Positions 43,352-51,302 of a stretch of 59,895 nucleotides of DNA are shown here, piece after piece (the first letter of the stretch is position 1; every line of letters begins with the position of its first letter). The notes under the pieces were generated by a model. The model did not search any database. It saw nothing but the letters and a program-made list of their open reading frames with translations, and was not told where the DNA came from. The translations under genes and the position numbers were made by a program. Source of the DNA: an uncultured Paenibacillaceae bacterium (GTDB lineage: Bacteria > Bacillota > Bacilli > Aneurinibacillales > Aneurinibacillaceae); the NCBI GenBank assembly GCA_937874515.1, contig CALNBV010000224.1, positions 1 through 59,895 on the forward strand, given 5' to 3'.

Positions 43352-44299
43352 ATGTCCTTTGCTGCCCAAACAAAAAAAGAATTAACCCTACTAGAAACAG
43401 ATTCTTGTTGTAGAAAAGCGGAATTAACCGCACTAATTCGAATGAATGGCACTTTTCAGTTTGGTGGGAATCGGTTCATTCTCGATGTAAGTACTGAAAA
43501 TGCTGCCATTGCCCGTCATATCTACGTATTGATCAAAGAGATTTTTCAGGTTCATGTGGAATTGCTTGTGCGCAAGAAAATGCGCCTGAAGAAAAATAAT
43601 GTCTATATCGTACGGATTTCCCACGCTGTGCGAGAAATCCTGGATCAATTAGGGATTATGCAAGGGGGGTCATTTAATTACGGAATATCTCCAGACATTG
43701 TGAAAAATGAATGCTGTAAACGGGCGTATTTGCGAGGGGCCTTTTTAGCGGGAGGTTCTGTGAATCATCCTGAAGCCTCTAGTTATCATCTTGAGATTTT
43801 TTCTTCCCATCAGGAACACTGTCTACAGTTAACAGAGCTTGTAAATCATTTTCAGCTAAACGCCCGCTATATTGAGCGGAAAAAGGGCCATATTATGTAC
43901 ATAAAAGAAGGGGAGAAGATTTCCGACTTTCTTGGGATTATTGGTGCCCATCAGGCGTTAATGTTTTTTGAAGATGTCAGGATTGTCAAAGACCTGAAAA
44001 ACTCCGCCAACCGATTAAATAATTGTGATATGGCGAATTTAAATAAAACCGTAATCGCTGCTATGAGGCAAATTGAAAATATTTTGCTGATTGAAGCCAA
44101 AGTTGGATTGGAAACCCTTCCAAAGCGTTTGCGTGATGTTGCTGAACTTCGTTTGAAATACAGGGATATGAATCTTGCTGAATTGGGGGATTTTCTTCCC
44201 GAAGGCAAAGTCAGTAAGTCTGGAATCAATCATCGCATGCGGAAAATTGGAGAGATTGCAGATAAACTAAGGGAAAAAGAGGGGAAACTCACAGATTAA
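43352..44299 (+). CDS. whiA: DNA-binding protein WhiA
   Basis: A regulator with an N-terminal LAGLIDADG-like homing-endonuclease fold (about 1-220, with CCKRAYLRGAFLAGGSVNHPE as its core) and a C-terminal helix-turn-helix (about 230-310, LAELGDFLPEGKVSKSGINHR). In B. subtilis it affects chromosome segregation and cell division, and in Streptomyces sporulation. 315 residues. ATG 43352 follows GAGGTG. Confidence 0.96.
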   Translation: MSFAAQTKKELTLLETDSCCRKAELTALIRMNGTFQFGGNRFILDVSTENAAIARHIYVLIKEIFQVHVELLVRKKMRLKKNNVYIVRISHAVREILDQLGIMQGGSFNYGISPDIVKNECCKRAYLRGAFLAGGSVNHPEASSYHLEIFSSHQEHCLQLTELVNHFQLNARYIERKKGHIMYIKEGEKISDFLGIIGAHQALMFFEDVRIVKDLKNSANRLNNCDMANLNKTVIAAMRQIENILLIEAKVGLETLPKRLRDVAELRLKYRDMNLAELGDFLPEGKVSKSGINHRMRKIGEIADKLREKEGKLTD

Positions 44300-44311
44300 T
44301 TCTTTGTTTCA

Positions 44312-44320
44312 TGCTATAAT
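44312..44320 (+). promoter_or_regulatory. Extended -10 promoter of crh
   Basis: TGCTATAAT, a perfect extended -10, 43 bp before the crh start, so crh probably has its own promoter in addition to read-through from whiA. Confidence 0.55.
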
Positions 44321-44362
44321 GATATAAAAACTTGGAATTAACGATCTGAATAGGGGGACGTT

Positions 44363-44623
44363 ATGTTCGTTCAAGAAAATGTAAGGGTTAACCTTAAAAC
44401 GGGTTTGCAAGCTCGCCCTGCTGCTTTCTTTGTCCAGGAAGCGAACCGCTTTGCTTCAGAGATTTTCCTTGAAAAGGATCAAAAAAAAGTTAACGCAAAA
44501 AGCATTATGGGTGTCATGAGTTTAGCCATTGGTTCTGGGGCTCAGGTTACCATTATAGCAGAGGGCATAGATGCAGAGGAAGCAGTAAACCGTTTGCGCC
44601 AAATGATTGAAAAAGAAGATTAA
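44363..44623 (+). CDS. crh: HPr-like catabolite repression protein Crh
   Basis: 86 residues with the HPr fold. The position of the PTS-phosphorylated His15 is Gln (TGLQARPA, Gln16 here), the defining feature of Crh, so it cannot carry PTS phosphate. The HprK target Ser is present in NAKSIMG (Ser47 here). Crh-Ser-P acts as a CcpA co-repressor and binds metabolic enzymes. The distal partner HprK is at 23156. The gene closes the rapZ-yvcK-whiA-crh group, as in B. subtilis. Confidence 0.95.
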   Translation: MFVQENVRVNLKTGLQARPAAFFVQEANRFASEIFLEKDQKKVNAKSIMGVMSLAIGSGAQVTIIAEGIDAEEAVNRLRQMIEKED

Positions 44624-44628
44624 AAACA

Positions 44629-44666
44629 AAAAGAGCTTAGTAACGTTTGGTTACCAGCTCTTTTTT
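44629..44666. terminator. Bidirectional terminator between crh and clpP
   Basis: AAAAGAGCT pairs with AGCTCTTTT, with an inner GTAAC/GTTAC pair, and T or A tracts on both sides. It serves crh on the plus strand and clpP on the minus strand. Confidence 0.85.
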
Positions 44667-44692
44667 GTTTGCCTTAATTATACTTATTTTCT

Positions 44693-45289
44693 TTATTTGA
44701 CAGGTTTTCCTGGGCTTTCAATGACTTCGTCAATGATTCCATATTCTTTGGCTTCATGGGCGCTCATGAAGTTATCACGGTCTGTATCTTTTTCAACTTT
44801 TTCTAATGGTTGTCCACTGCGTTCAGAGAGGATTCGATTTAAATGATCTCTCATTTTTAAGATGCGGTTGGCAGCAATTTGAATATCGCTTGCCTGTCCT
44901 TGAGCACCGCCAAGAGGCTGGTGAATCATGATTTCGCTGTTAGGAAGGGCAAATCGTTTTCCTTTTGCACCAGCGGTTAATAAGAAAGCCCCCATGGAGG
45001 CAGCCATACCTACACAGATGGTAGAGACTTCTGGTTTAATAAATTGCATCGTATCATAAATGGCCATTCCAGCAGTAATGGATCCACCTGGGCTGTTAAT
45101 ATATACGCTGATATCTCTTTCTGGATCTTCCGCTGCGAGGAAGAGTAATTGAGCAACTACGCTGTTTGCAACCTGATCATTAATAGCTGTGCCCAAAAAG
45201 ATGATTCTGTCTTTAAGTAGGCGAGAATAAATGTCGTATGCCCGCTCACCCCGATTGGTTTGTTCAATTACGGTAGGAATTAAATTCAT
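44693..45289 (-). CDS. clpP: ATP-dependent Clp protease proteolytic subunit
   Basis: The barrel-forming serine peptidase that degrades substrates unfolded by ClpC/X/E. Catalytic Ser98 is in GMAASMGAF and His123 in EIMIHQP; the N-terminal axial loop MNLIPTVIEQTNRGERAYDI (residues 1-20) is conserved. 198 residues. Start behind GAGGAGGAAATAG. A CtsR operator lies about 50 bp upstream, so it is expected to be heat- and stress-induced. Confidence 0.98.
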   Translation of the reverse strand: MNLIPTVIEQTNRGERAYDIYSRLLKDRIIFLGTAINDQVANSVVAQLLFLAAEDPERDISVYINSPGGSITAGMAIYDTMQFIKPEVSTICVGMAASMGAFLLTAGAKGKRFALPNSEIMIHQPLGGAQGQASDIQIAANRILKMRDHLNRILSERSGQPLEKVEKDTDRDNFMSAHEAKEYGIIDEVIESPGKPVK

Positions 45290-45336
45290 AACTATTTCCT
45301 CCTCTCATATAATCAATATGATTATAGTACAATAAT

Positions 45337-45353
45337 AGTCAAAAAAGGTCAAA
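45337..45353 (-). promoter_or_regulatory. CtsR operator upstream of clpP
   Basis: On the plus strand AGTCAAA-AAA-GGTCAAA, a near-perfect match to the heptad direct repeat of CtsR (RGTCAAA-NAN-RGTCAAA). It overlaps the presumed -35 region of the clpP promoter; a TATAAT lies closer to the gene. It predicts CtsR repression relieved by heat. Confidence 0.85.
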
Positions 45354-45540
45354 CCTAATCAAACATCACTCTGTATCCTTTATTATTCTTTATTTACGTT
45401 TTTATACCTGCTTAAGAGCCTTGTCGATAACATCCTTATTTCAGGAAGTTTTGTCGAAAGTAAAGCCACGGGAATAAATATGTGTAATAATATTTTAAAT
45501 CATTTTATTATTTGCGCAAAAAAGGAAAGAGGGGATTACA

Positions 45541-45786
45541 ATGGCAGAGTTTGAAGGAATGATCGGAAAGCTTATTCAGTTGACCTATACGGACTTGGAT
45601 GGGGAAGTTGTAGAGGGTGTGGGTAAAATTCTATACACTCTAAAAAATCGGGCTTTTGTTTTTCAGGATGAAGATGATATGAGGCAAATGATTGTTTACA
45701 ACCGACATGTGATGCGGTTGCGGGAAGTCCATTCGATTGTAGATGGTTGCAACCATCAGCATAACCAATTGGCAGATCCATCTTAA
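45541..45786 (+). CDS. Hypothetical small protein, 81 residues
   Basis: I do not recognise the family. ATG 45541 is preceded by AGAGGGG at a usable distance. The first 65 residues look like a compact beta-rich domain (IGKLIQLTYTDLDGEVVEG, then KILYTLKNRAFVFQDEDD). The C-terminal tail is His/Asn-rich (DGCNHQHNQ). It ends 13 bp before the hydrolase gene and is probably co-transcribed with it. No signal peptide or membrane segment. A weak promoter TTGTCG-N18-TAAATA lies at 45451-45480. Confidence 0.6.
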   Translation: MAEFEGMIGKLIQLTYTDLDGEVVEGVGKILYTLKNRAFVFQDEDDMRQMIVYNRHVMRLREVHSIVDGCNHQHNQLADPS

Positions 45787-45799
45787 AGGAGCGAGGAAA

Positions 45800-46642
45800 T
45801 TGAAAGAACCCTTTACTTTGACCCGGAACGAAAAACAAATTCGTGGGGATGTTTATCTTTCAGATCTAAATGATACCAGCACAAAGAAACCTGTGGTTAT
45901 CATTTGCCATGGATTTAAGGGATTTAAAGATTGGGGTATGTTCCCCCGTGCTGCTGGCTATTTGGCACAACAGGGTTATGTTGTGATTACGTTTAACTTT
46001 TCTGGAAATGGTATTGGGGAAGATATGGAATCCTTTACGGAATTAGAAGCCTTCGGACACAATACCTATGGGCAGGAACAGGATGATTTAGCTTTTCTTA
46101 TTGGGAAAGTGAAACAGGGTGGCGTTCCTTTTAGCGACCATATGGATGAATCCAAAATAGCTTTGATTGGGCATAGCAAAGGGGGAGGCGCAGCAATTAT
46201 GTATGCATCCTCCCACCCTGAAGAGATCAATGCCCTTGTTACCTGGAATGGCATTGCCAACGTAGATATATTCGGGCAAGAAGTAAGAGAGCAGATTAAG
46301 GAAAATGGTGTTGGGTATGTTGAAAACGCCCGGACGAAGCAAAAAATGCCCATCTATCCCATTGTGATTGAAGAAATTGACTCCCATAAGGATGAATATG
46401 ATTTACCTGCCAGGGTAGCCCTATTAAAACAACCAATTCTTCTTGTCCAAGCGCGCAATGATATGGAACGGATTGTAACGGGTGCATCGAAGCTAATTGA
46501 ACAAGCGAAACAAGGACGGTTGATTTGGATCGAAGAAGCGGGACATACCTTTAATACAACACATCCCTATAAAGATGACCCACCAGCTTTCGCAGGGGCT
46601 CTTGCTGTCACATTGGCCTTCTTAAAAGAGAAACTGAAATAA
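45800..46642 (+). CDS. Alpha/beta hydrolase (dienelactone hydrolase / acyl-peptidase-like)
   Basis: 280 residues with the hydrolase fold: an oxyanion motif VIICHGFKGFKDWGMFP near residue 38, the nucleophile elbow GHSKGGGAA (Ser near 122), an acid in ILLVQARNDMERIV and His in EEAGHTFNTTHPY near 255. TTG 45800 is chosen for AAAGGAGCGAGG upstream; an earlier start would overlap the preceding gene's coding region. Substrate unknown. Cytosolic, as no signal is visible. Confidence 0.8.
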   Translation: MKEPFTLTRNEKQIRGDVYLSDLNDTSTKKPVVIICHGFKGFKDWGMFPRAAGYLAQQGYVVITFNFSGNGIGEDMESFTELEAFGHNTYGQEQDDLAFLIGKVKQGGVPFSDHMDESKIALIGHSKGGGAAIMYASSHPEEINALVTWNGIANVDIFGQEVREQIKENGVGYVENARTKQKMPIYPIVIEEIDSHKDEYDLPARVALLKQPILLVQARNDMERIVTGASKLIEQAKQGRLIWIEEAGHTFNTTHPYKDDPPAFAGALAVTLAFLKEKLK

Positions 46643-46644
46643 GG

Positions 46645-46674
46645 AAAAAGCACCCACTTGAGTGGTGCTTTTTC
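46645..46674 (+). terminator. Terminator after the hydrolase gene
   Basis: AAAAAGCACC-C-ACT pairs with AGT-GGTGCTTTTT around TG; T-rich tail. Confidence 0.88.
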
Positions 46675-46716
46675 TCGTTCAACTATACCTTTTTTTGAAA
46701 GAATCAGGTGGTTTAC

Positions 46717-47967
46717 ATGCATATGAAAACTGGATTGTCCCAGGGACAACAACTACAATTAAATATGACCATGGCCATTCAACAATCCATTAAGATTCTT
46801 CAATTATCTGGACATGAGTTAATGGAATATGTTCAAGAAGAAATCAAAGAAAATCCTTTTTTGGAAGGTATCCAATCCTTTCAAGGAAAGGGAATCGACC
46901 CTTCTCTTTTAGAAAACATAGTATATAAAGAAAGGGATTTTATTGAGGATTTGTTTCATCAGGTTTCCTTTCTAACCTTATCTCCTCTTGAAAAAAAGGT
47001 GATCCATTATTTAATTGGTAACTTAAATGAACGGGGTTTTCTAACCTTGTCTCCTTCTGAAGCAGCGGAACAATTAGAGGTTTCTGAAGAACTGGTTGAG
47101 AACATGTTGCATCAATTGCAACAGTTAGACCCCCCAGGTGTAGGGGCTCTTAGTGTAACACACAGTTTGCTTTTGCAGGCCAGGCGCAAAGGATTGGATC
47201 CCCACATTGAAACCATCATTGAATGTTATTTAGAGCCCCTGGCAGACCAGGATTATGAGTGGATTGGAAAGAAATTAAATGTGCCTTTGGGCACGGTGCG
47301 AAAATTCGCCAATGAAATCTCTTCCTTACATCCCTATCCCTGTACCCAGTCGGCCCCTTTTCAAGAGCACTATATCATTCCTGATGTAGTGATTAGGGAA
47401 GTGGAGGGGGAATTTGTGGTGGTAGTAAATGAGGAGGGGAATCCCCAGTTAAAAATCAATGAGTATTATCAGGGAATCATGGGGAAAGGAAAATGGGATG
47501 AAGGAACCTACCGTTATATGCAGGAGAGGTTCAAATCAGCCTGGTGGATCATTAAGAGTATAGAACAAAGAAAGATGACACTTGAACGGGTGGCAAAAGC
47601 CGTTGTAGAGGAACAGAAGGAGTTTTTCCACCAGGGATTGGCCGGTTTGCAGCCACTTACCTTAAAAGATATTGGGGACCAACTAGGGTTGCATGAATCT
47701 ACAATCAGCCGAGCAGTGAAGGGGAAATATATGCAGACCCCAAAAGGGCTGTATGAATTAAAGTATTTTTTTAACAGAGGTTTTTCTACATTAGCCATAA
47801 AAAAGAGAATAAAAGATATCATTGAGCACGAAGATAAAAAGAAGCCTTTTTCAGATCAGAAATTAACCCAGCTACTACTTGTTGTGGGTTTTGAATTATC
47901 TCGAAGAACCGTTGCAAAATATCGGGAAGAATTGGGGATTCCGTCATCTGGAAAGAGAAAAGAGTGA
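46717..47967 (+). CDS. rpoN: RNA polymerase sigma-54 factor
   Basis: The sigma factor for -24/-12 promoters, which needs enhancer-binding AAA+ activators (SigL in B. subtilis). Region I is visible at the N-terminus (LSQGQQLQLNMTMAIQQSI, then LQLSGHELMEYV), followed by a core-binding domain, a helix-turn-helix (KDIGDQLGLHESTISRAVKG near 315-335), and the RpoN box RRTVAKYREELGIP near 395. About 416 residues. ATG 46717 follows AGGTGG. No enhancer-binding activator gene is present in the window. It is followed closely by a glutaredoxin-like gene and gap. Confidence 0.95.
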   Translation: MHMKTGLSQGQQLQLNMTMAIQQSIKILQLSGHELMEYVQEEIKENPFLEGIQSFQGKGIDPSLLENIVYKERDFIEDLFHQVSFLTLSPLEKKVIHYLIGNLNERGFLTLSPSEAAEQLEVSEELVENMLHQLQQLDPPGVGALSVTHSLLLQARRKGLDPHIETIIECYLEPLADQDYEWIGKKLNVPLGTVRKFANEISSLHPYPCTQSAPFQEHYIIPDVVIREVEGEFVVVVNEEGNPQLKINEYYQGIMGKGKWDEGTYRYMQERFKSAWWIIKSIEQRKMTLERVAKAVVEEQKEFFHQGLAGLQPLTLKDIGDQLGLHESTISRAVKGKYMQTPKGLYELKYFFNRGFSTLAIKKRIKDIIEHEDKKKPFSDQKLTQLLLVVGFELSRRTVAKYREELGIPSSGKRKE

Positions 47968-47970
47968 GTC

Positions 47971-48231
47971 ATGAAGAAGAACAAGACTTTTTATATCACG
48001 ATTTACACCAGGGAAGGCTGTGAACTATGCGTAAAAGTGAAAGAAAAGGTGCAGCGGGCAGCACGGCACTATCCCATTACCTTAGAAATGGTGGATATTC
48101 GTACGGACGAAGCCTTATTGCAGGAATATGGTTGTCTTATTCCTGTGGTTCATATTGATGGGGAGAAAGTATTTGTTTCGAAAATGGCAGAACGCTGGTT
48201 ATTACGGGAATTAGAAATACGTTCCAATTAA
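47971..48231 (+). CDS. Glutaredoxin/thioredoxin-fold small redox protein
   Basis: 86 residues with the glutaredoxin-like pattern: strand, CELC active-site pair (about residues 17-20), helix, then cis-Pro IPVVHIDGEKV near 55. The family (DUF836/GlrX-like) is often encoded beside rpoN or gap in Bacillales. Three bases after rpoN, 18 bases before gap, so it bridges the two in one transcript. The redox partner is unknown. Confidence 0.82.
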   Translation: MKKNKTFYITIYTREGCELCVKVKEKVQRAARHYPITLEMVDIRTDEALLQEYGCLIPVVHIDGEKVFVSKMAERWLLRELEIRSN

Positions 48232-48249
48232 TCATAAAGGAGTGGTTAG

Positions 48250-49254
48250 ATGGTAAAGGTTGCTATTAATGGGTTTGGTCGCATTGGGCGCAACGTGTTT
48301 AGAGTGGCCTGCAGAACCCCGGAAGTTGAAATCGTGGGAATCAACGATTTAACAGATGCCCATACCCTTGCCCATCTTTTAAAATACGATTCGGTTCATG
48401 GACGCCTTGAAGGGGAAGTGAGTTCCACAGACAACAGTCTTATTGTCAATGGGAAAGAAATAAAGGTAACGGCAGAACGGGACCCCCTTACGTTGCCATG
48501 GAAGGAATTAGGCGCAGATATCGTCATAGAATCTACAGGGCGTTTTACAAAAAGGGATGATGCAGCCAAACATCTTCAGGCTGGGGCGAAAAAAGTGATT
48601 ATTTCAGCACCAGGCAAAAATGAGGATGTGACCATCGTGATGGGGGTAAATGACGAAGCATATGACCCTGTTAACCATCATATCATTTCTAATGCATCCT
48701 GTACTACGAACTGCTTGGCGCCTTTTACTAAAGTGTTGCACAATAAGTTCGGCATTCGGCGGGGTTTGATGACAACAGTGCATTCCTATACCAATGATCA
48801 GCAAATTCTCGATCTTGCCCATCGGGATTTGCGGCGGGCCAGAGCTGCAGCCTTGTCCATTATTCCAACGACAACAGGAGCAGCGAGGGCAGTGGGGCTG
48901 GTATTGCCGGAATTGAAAGGGAAGCTAAATGGTTTTGCGATGAGGGTACCTACGCCAAACGTTTCTGTGGTTGATTTAACCGTTGAATTACAGCGGGGTA
49001 CCACAGCAGAGGAAATTAATAATGAGTTAAAACGGGCGTCCCAGGAAGAGTTAAAAGGAATTCTTGGCTATACAGATGAACCCCTTGTTTCTAAAGATTT
49101 TAATGGGGACCCCCATTCCTCCATTGTTGATGGCTTGTCCACGATTATCATGGATGATGACTTTGTAAAAGTCGTTGCCTGGTACGATAATGAATGGGGT
49201 TATTCTAATCGAGTTGTCGATTTGGTTAAATTTGTTGCCAAACAAGGCCTTTAA
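48250..49254 (+). CDS. gap: Glyceraldehyde-3-phosphate dehydrogenase (glycolytic)
   Basis: It oxidises glyceraldehyde-3-phosphate with NAD+ and phosphate. It has NAD-binding NGFGRIGRNVFR near residue 7, the catalytic Cys of SNASCTTNCLAP near 152, and His of HSYTNDQQILD near 178. 334 residues. Asp (GINDLTDA) at the end of the second strand favours NAD+ over NADP+, consistent with GapA. The central glycolytic repressor gene cggR, which usually precedes gap, is absent; only 18 bp separate it from the glutaredoxin-like gene. Confidence 0.97.
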   Translation: MVKVAINGFGRIGRNVFRVACRTPEVEIVGINDLTDAHTLAHLLKYDSVHGRLEGEVSSTDNSLIVNGKEIKVTAERDPLTLPWKELGADIVIESTGRFTKRDDAAKHLQAGAKKVIISAPGKNEDVTIVMGVNDEAYDPVNHHIISNASCTTNCLAPFTKVLHNKFGIRRGLMTTVHSYTNDQQILDLAHRDLRRARAAALSIIPTTTGAARAVGLVLPELKGKLNGFAMRVPTPNVSVVDLTVELQRGTTAEEINNELKRASQEELKGILGYTDEPLVSKDFNGDPHSSIVDGLSTIIMDDDFVKVVAWYDNEWGYSNRVVDLVKFVAKQGL

Positions 49255-49335
49255 ATTATAATATAAAGTATGTGTGTCAAAGGAGGGGAATTTCTTTTCT
49301 CTCCTGTTTCCGTATGTTAAGGGAGGATGACTTTC

Positions 49336-50529
49336 TTGAATAAAAAGTCTATTCGTGATGTTGATGTAAAAGGAAAACGCGTATTTTGCCGTGTTGATTT
49401 TAATACGCCCATGGAAAATGGATGTATTACTGACGATACACGGATTCGCGAATCGATTCCAACAATTAAGTATCTTTTAGATCAGGGTGCCCGTTTAATT
49501 TTGGCAAGCCACTTTGGCCGACCAAAGGGAAAAGTTGTTGAGGAGCTGCGCCTTAATGCTGCAGCCCAACGCTTATCAGAATTATTAGACGGTCATGAGG
49601 TTAAAAAAGTTGATGAAGTATTTAGTGAAAAGGTAAAGCAAGCAGCTGAAGAACTGAAAGAAGGGGAAATTCTCCTTTTGGAAAATGTTCGTTTTGTTCC
49701 AGGTGAAGAAAAGAATGATGAAGAGTTGTCCCAACAATTCGCTTCACTTGCTGACTTGTTTGTAAACGATGCCTTTGGTACAGCCCATCGTGCCCATGCT
49801 TCTACATCAGGTGTTGGCCGGTATATTGAAGGGGTGGCCGGGTTGCTCATGGAAAGAGAAATCGAATTCATGGGAAAAGCCTTAACGAAACCTGAACGCC
49901 CATTTACCGCAATTATGGGTGGGGCGAAAGTGAAAGATAAAATCGGTGTTATTGAAAATCTTCTAGATAAAGTTGACCACTTGATTGTGGGTGGTGGCCT
50001 ATCCAATACATTTATAAAAGCGGCAGGCAATAGTGTGGGTTCTTCTTTACTGGAAGAAGAGAAAGTGGGCCTTGCCCGTTCCCTTATGGAGAAAGCAGCC
50101 GCAAAAGGTGTAGAATTCCTTATTCCTGTGGATGTTGTTGTTGCAGATTCTTTCTCCAATGATGCGAATCAAAAAGTGGTCAGTATCGAAGCCATTCCTG
50201 AAGGATGGCAAGCTCTTGATATTGGTCCAAAAACCATTGATTTATATGGAAAAACCATTCGTGAATCCAAAACCGTGGTTTGGAATGGACCTATGGGTGT
50301 ATTTGAAATGGATGCTTTTGCGAAGGGGACAAATGAAATCGCTGGCTATTTAAGCGAAGTGGATGGGGTTACGATTATTGGTGGCGGTGATTCCGTTGCA
50401 GCTGTTGAAAAAGCAGGGCTTTCTTCTAAAGTGAGCCACATCTCAACTGGTGGCGGAGCTTCTCTTGAGTTTTTAGAAGGGAAAATTCTCCCTGGTATTG
50501 GTGTTCTTGCTGATAAGGGGATGGAATAA
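49336..50529 (+). CDS. pgk: Phosphoglycerate kinase
   Basis: It makes ATP from 1,3-bisphosphoglycerate. The N-terminus is KRVFCRVDFNTPME, DDTRIRESIPTIKYLL is near residue 36, GRPKGKV is near 60, and the nucleotide-binding GGGDSVAAVEKAG is near 350. TTG 49336 gives MNKKSIRDVDVKGKRVF with GGGAGG nine bases upstream; ATG 49327 directly abuts the ribosome site. 397 residues. A small AGGAG..CTCCT hairpin lies between gap and pgk. Its stop overlaps the tpiA start by one base. Confidence 0.96.
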   Translation: MNKKSIRDVDVKGKRVFCRVDFNTPMENGCITDDTRIRESIPTIKYLLDQGARLILASHFGRPKGKVVEELRLNAAAQRLSELLDGHEVKKVDEVFSEKVKQAAEELKEGEILLLENVRFVPGEEKNDEELSQQFASLADLFVNDAFGTAHRAHASTSGVGRYIEGVAGLLMEREIEFMGKALTKPERPFTAIMGGAKVKDKIGVIENLLDKVDHLIVGGGLSNTFIKAAGNSVGSSLLEEEKVGLARSLMEKAAAKGVEFLIPVDVVVADSFSNDANQKVVSIEAIPEGWQALDIGPKTIDLYGKTIRESKTVVWNGPMGVFEMDAFAKGTNEIAGYLSEVDGVTIIGGGDSVAAVEKAGLSSKVSHISTGGGASLEFLEGKILPGIGVLADKGME

Positions 50530-51302
50530 TGAGTCATCGTATCCCAATTATTGCAGGGAATTGGAAAATGCATAAAACCCATGAAGAGGCAAAGGATTTC
50601 GCCGGGGAAATCAAAGGGCTAATACAGTTTGCAGAGGTGGAGAGTGTCATCTGTGCACCATTCACCGCATTAGCTTCCCTTCAAGGGGAAATGCAAGGAA
50701 CATCTATTCAATTAGGGGCACAAAATATGCACTGGGAAAGCCAAGGGGCTTTTACCGGGGAAATTAGTGCTTCTATGTTAGTGTCTCTTGGTGTATCTTA
50801 TGTTATTATTGGCCATTCTGAACGTCGCATGTATTTCGGAGAAACCAATGAAACTGTAAATAAAAAAGTTGAAACAGCTTTTGCCAGTGGCCTTACACCT
50901 ATTGTGTGTGTAGGGGAGAATTTAGCACAACGGGAACAGGGTGAAACAAAATCCTTTGTTCGTGAACAGGTGCTAGCTGCTGTGAAAGGGCGAACTCCAG
51001 AAGAAATCAGCCGTTTAGTGATTGCTTATGAACCTATTTGGGCTATTGGCACAGGTAAATCTTCTTCTGCTGTAGAAGCTGGAGATGTAATCACGGAGAT
51101 CCGGAATGTATTGGCTGAAGTGTACCCCAGGGAAACTGCAGATCAGGTCCGCATTCAATATGGGGGCTCTGTGACTCCTGCCAATATTGTTTCATTTATG
51201 GAACAACCGGATATTGACGGTGCCCTTGTTGGGGGAGCAAGTCTTACGGCAACATCATTCTTCCAACTGGTGGATGGGGTTAGAGGAGGCATTAAGCAAT
51301 GA
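50529..51302 (+). CDS. tpiA: Triosephosphate isomerase
   Basis: It interconverts dihydroxyacetone phosphate and glyceraldehyde-3-phosphate. It has the N-terminal Lys of AGNWKMHKT near residue 12, the catalytic His of GHSERRMYFGE near 97 and Glu of AYEPIWAIGTG near 170, plus YGGSVTPAN near 215. 257 residues. It overlaps pgk and gpmI, so the three are translationally coupled. Confidence 0.97.
   Translation: MSHRIPIIAGNWKMHKTHEEAKDFAGEIKGLIQFAEVESVICAPFTALASLQGEMQGTSIQLGAQNMHWESQGAFTGEISASMLVSLGVSYVIIGHSERRMYFGETNETVNKKVETAFASGLTPIVCVGENLAQREQGETKSFVREQVLAAVKGRTPEEISRLVIAYEPIWAIGTGKSSSAVEAGDVITEIRNVLAEVYPRETADQVRIQYGGSVTPANIVSFMEQPDIDGALVGGASLTATSFFQLVDGVRGGIKQ

Noticed and set aside
44607..45838. 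Several open frames opposite clpP and the 81-residue gene
   Set aside because: They are mirror frames of well-supported genes and lack ribosome sites.
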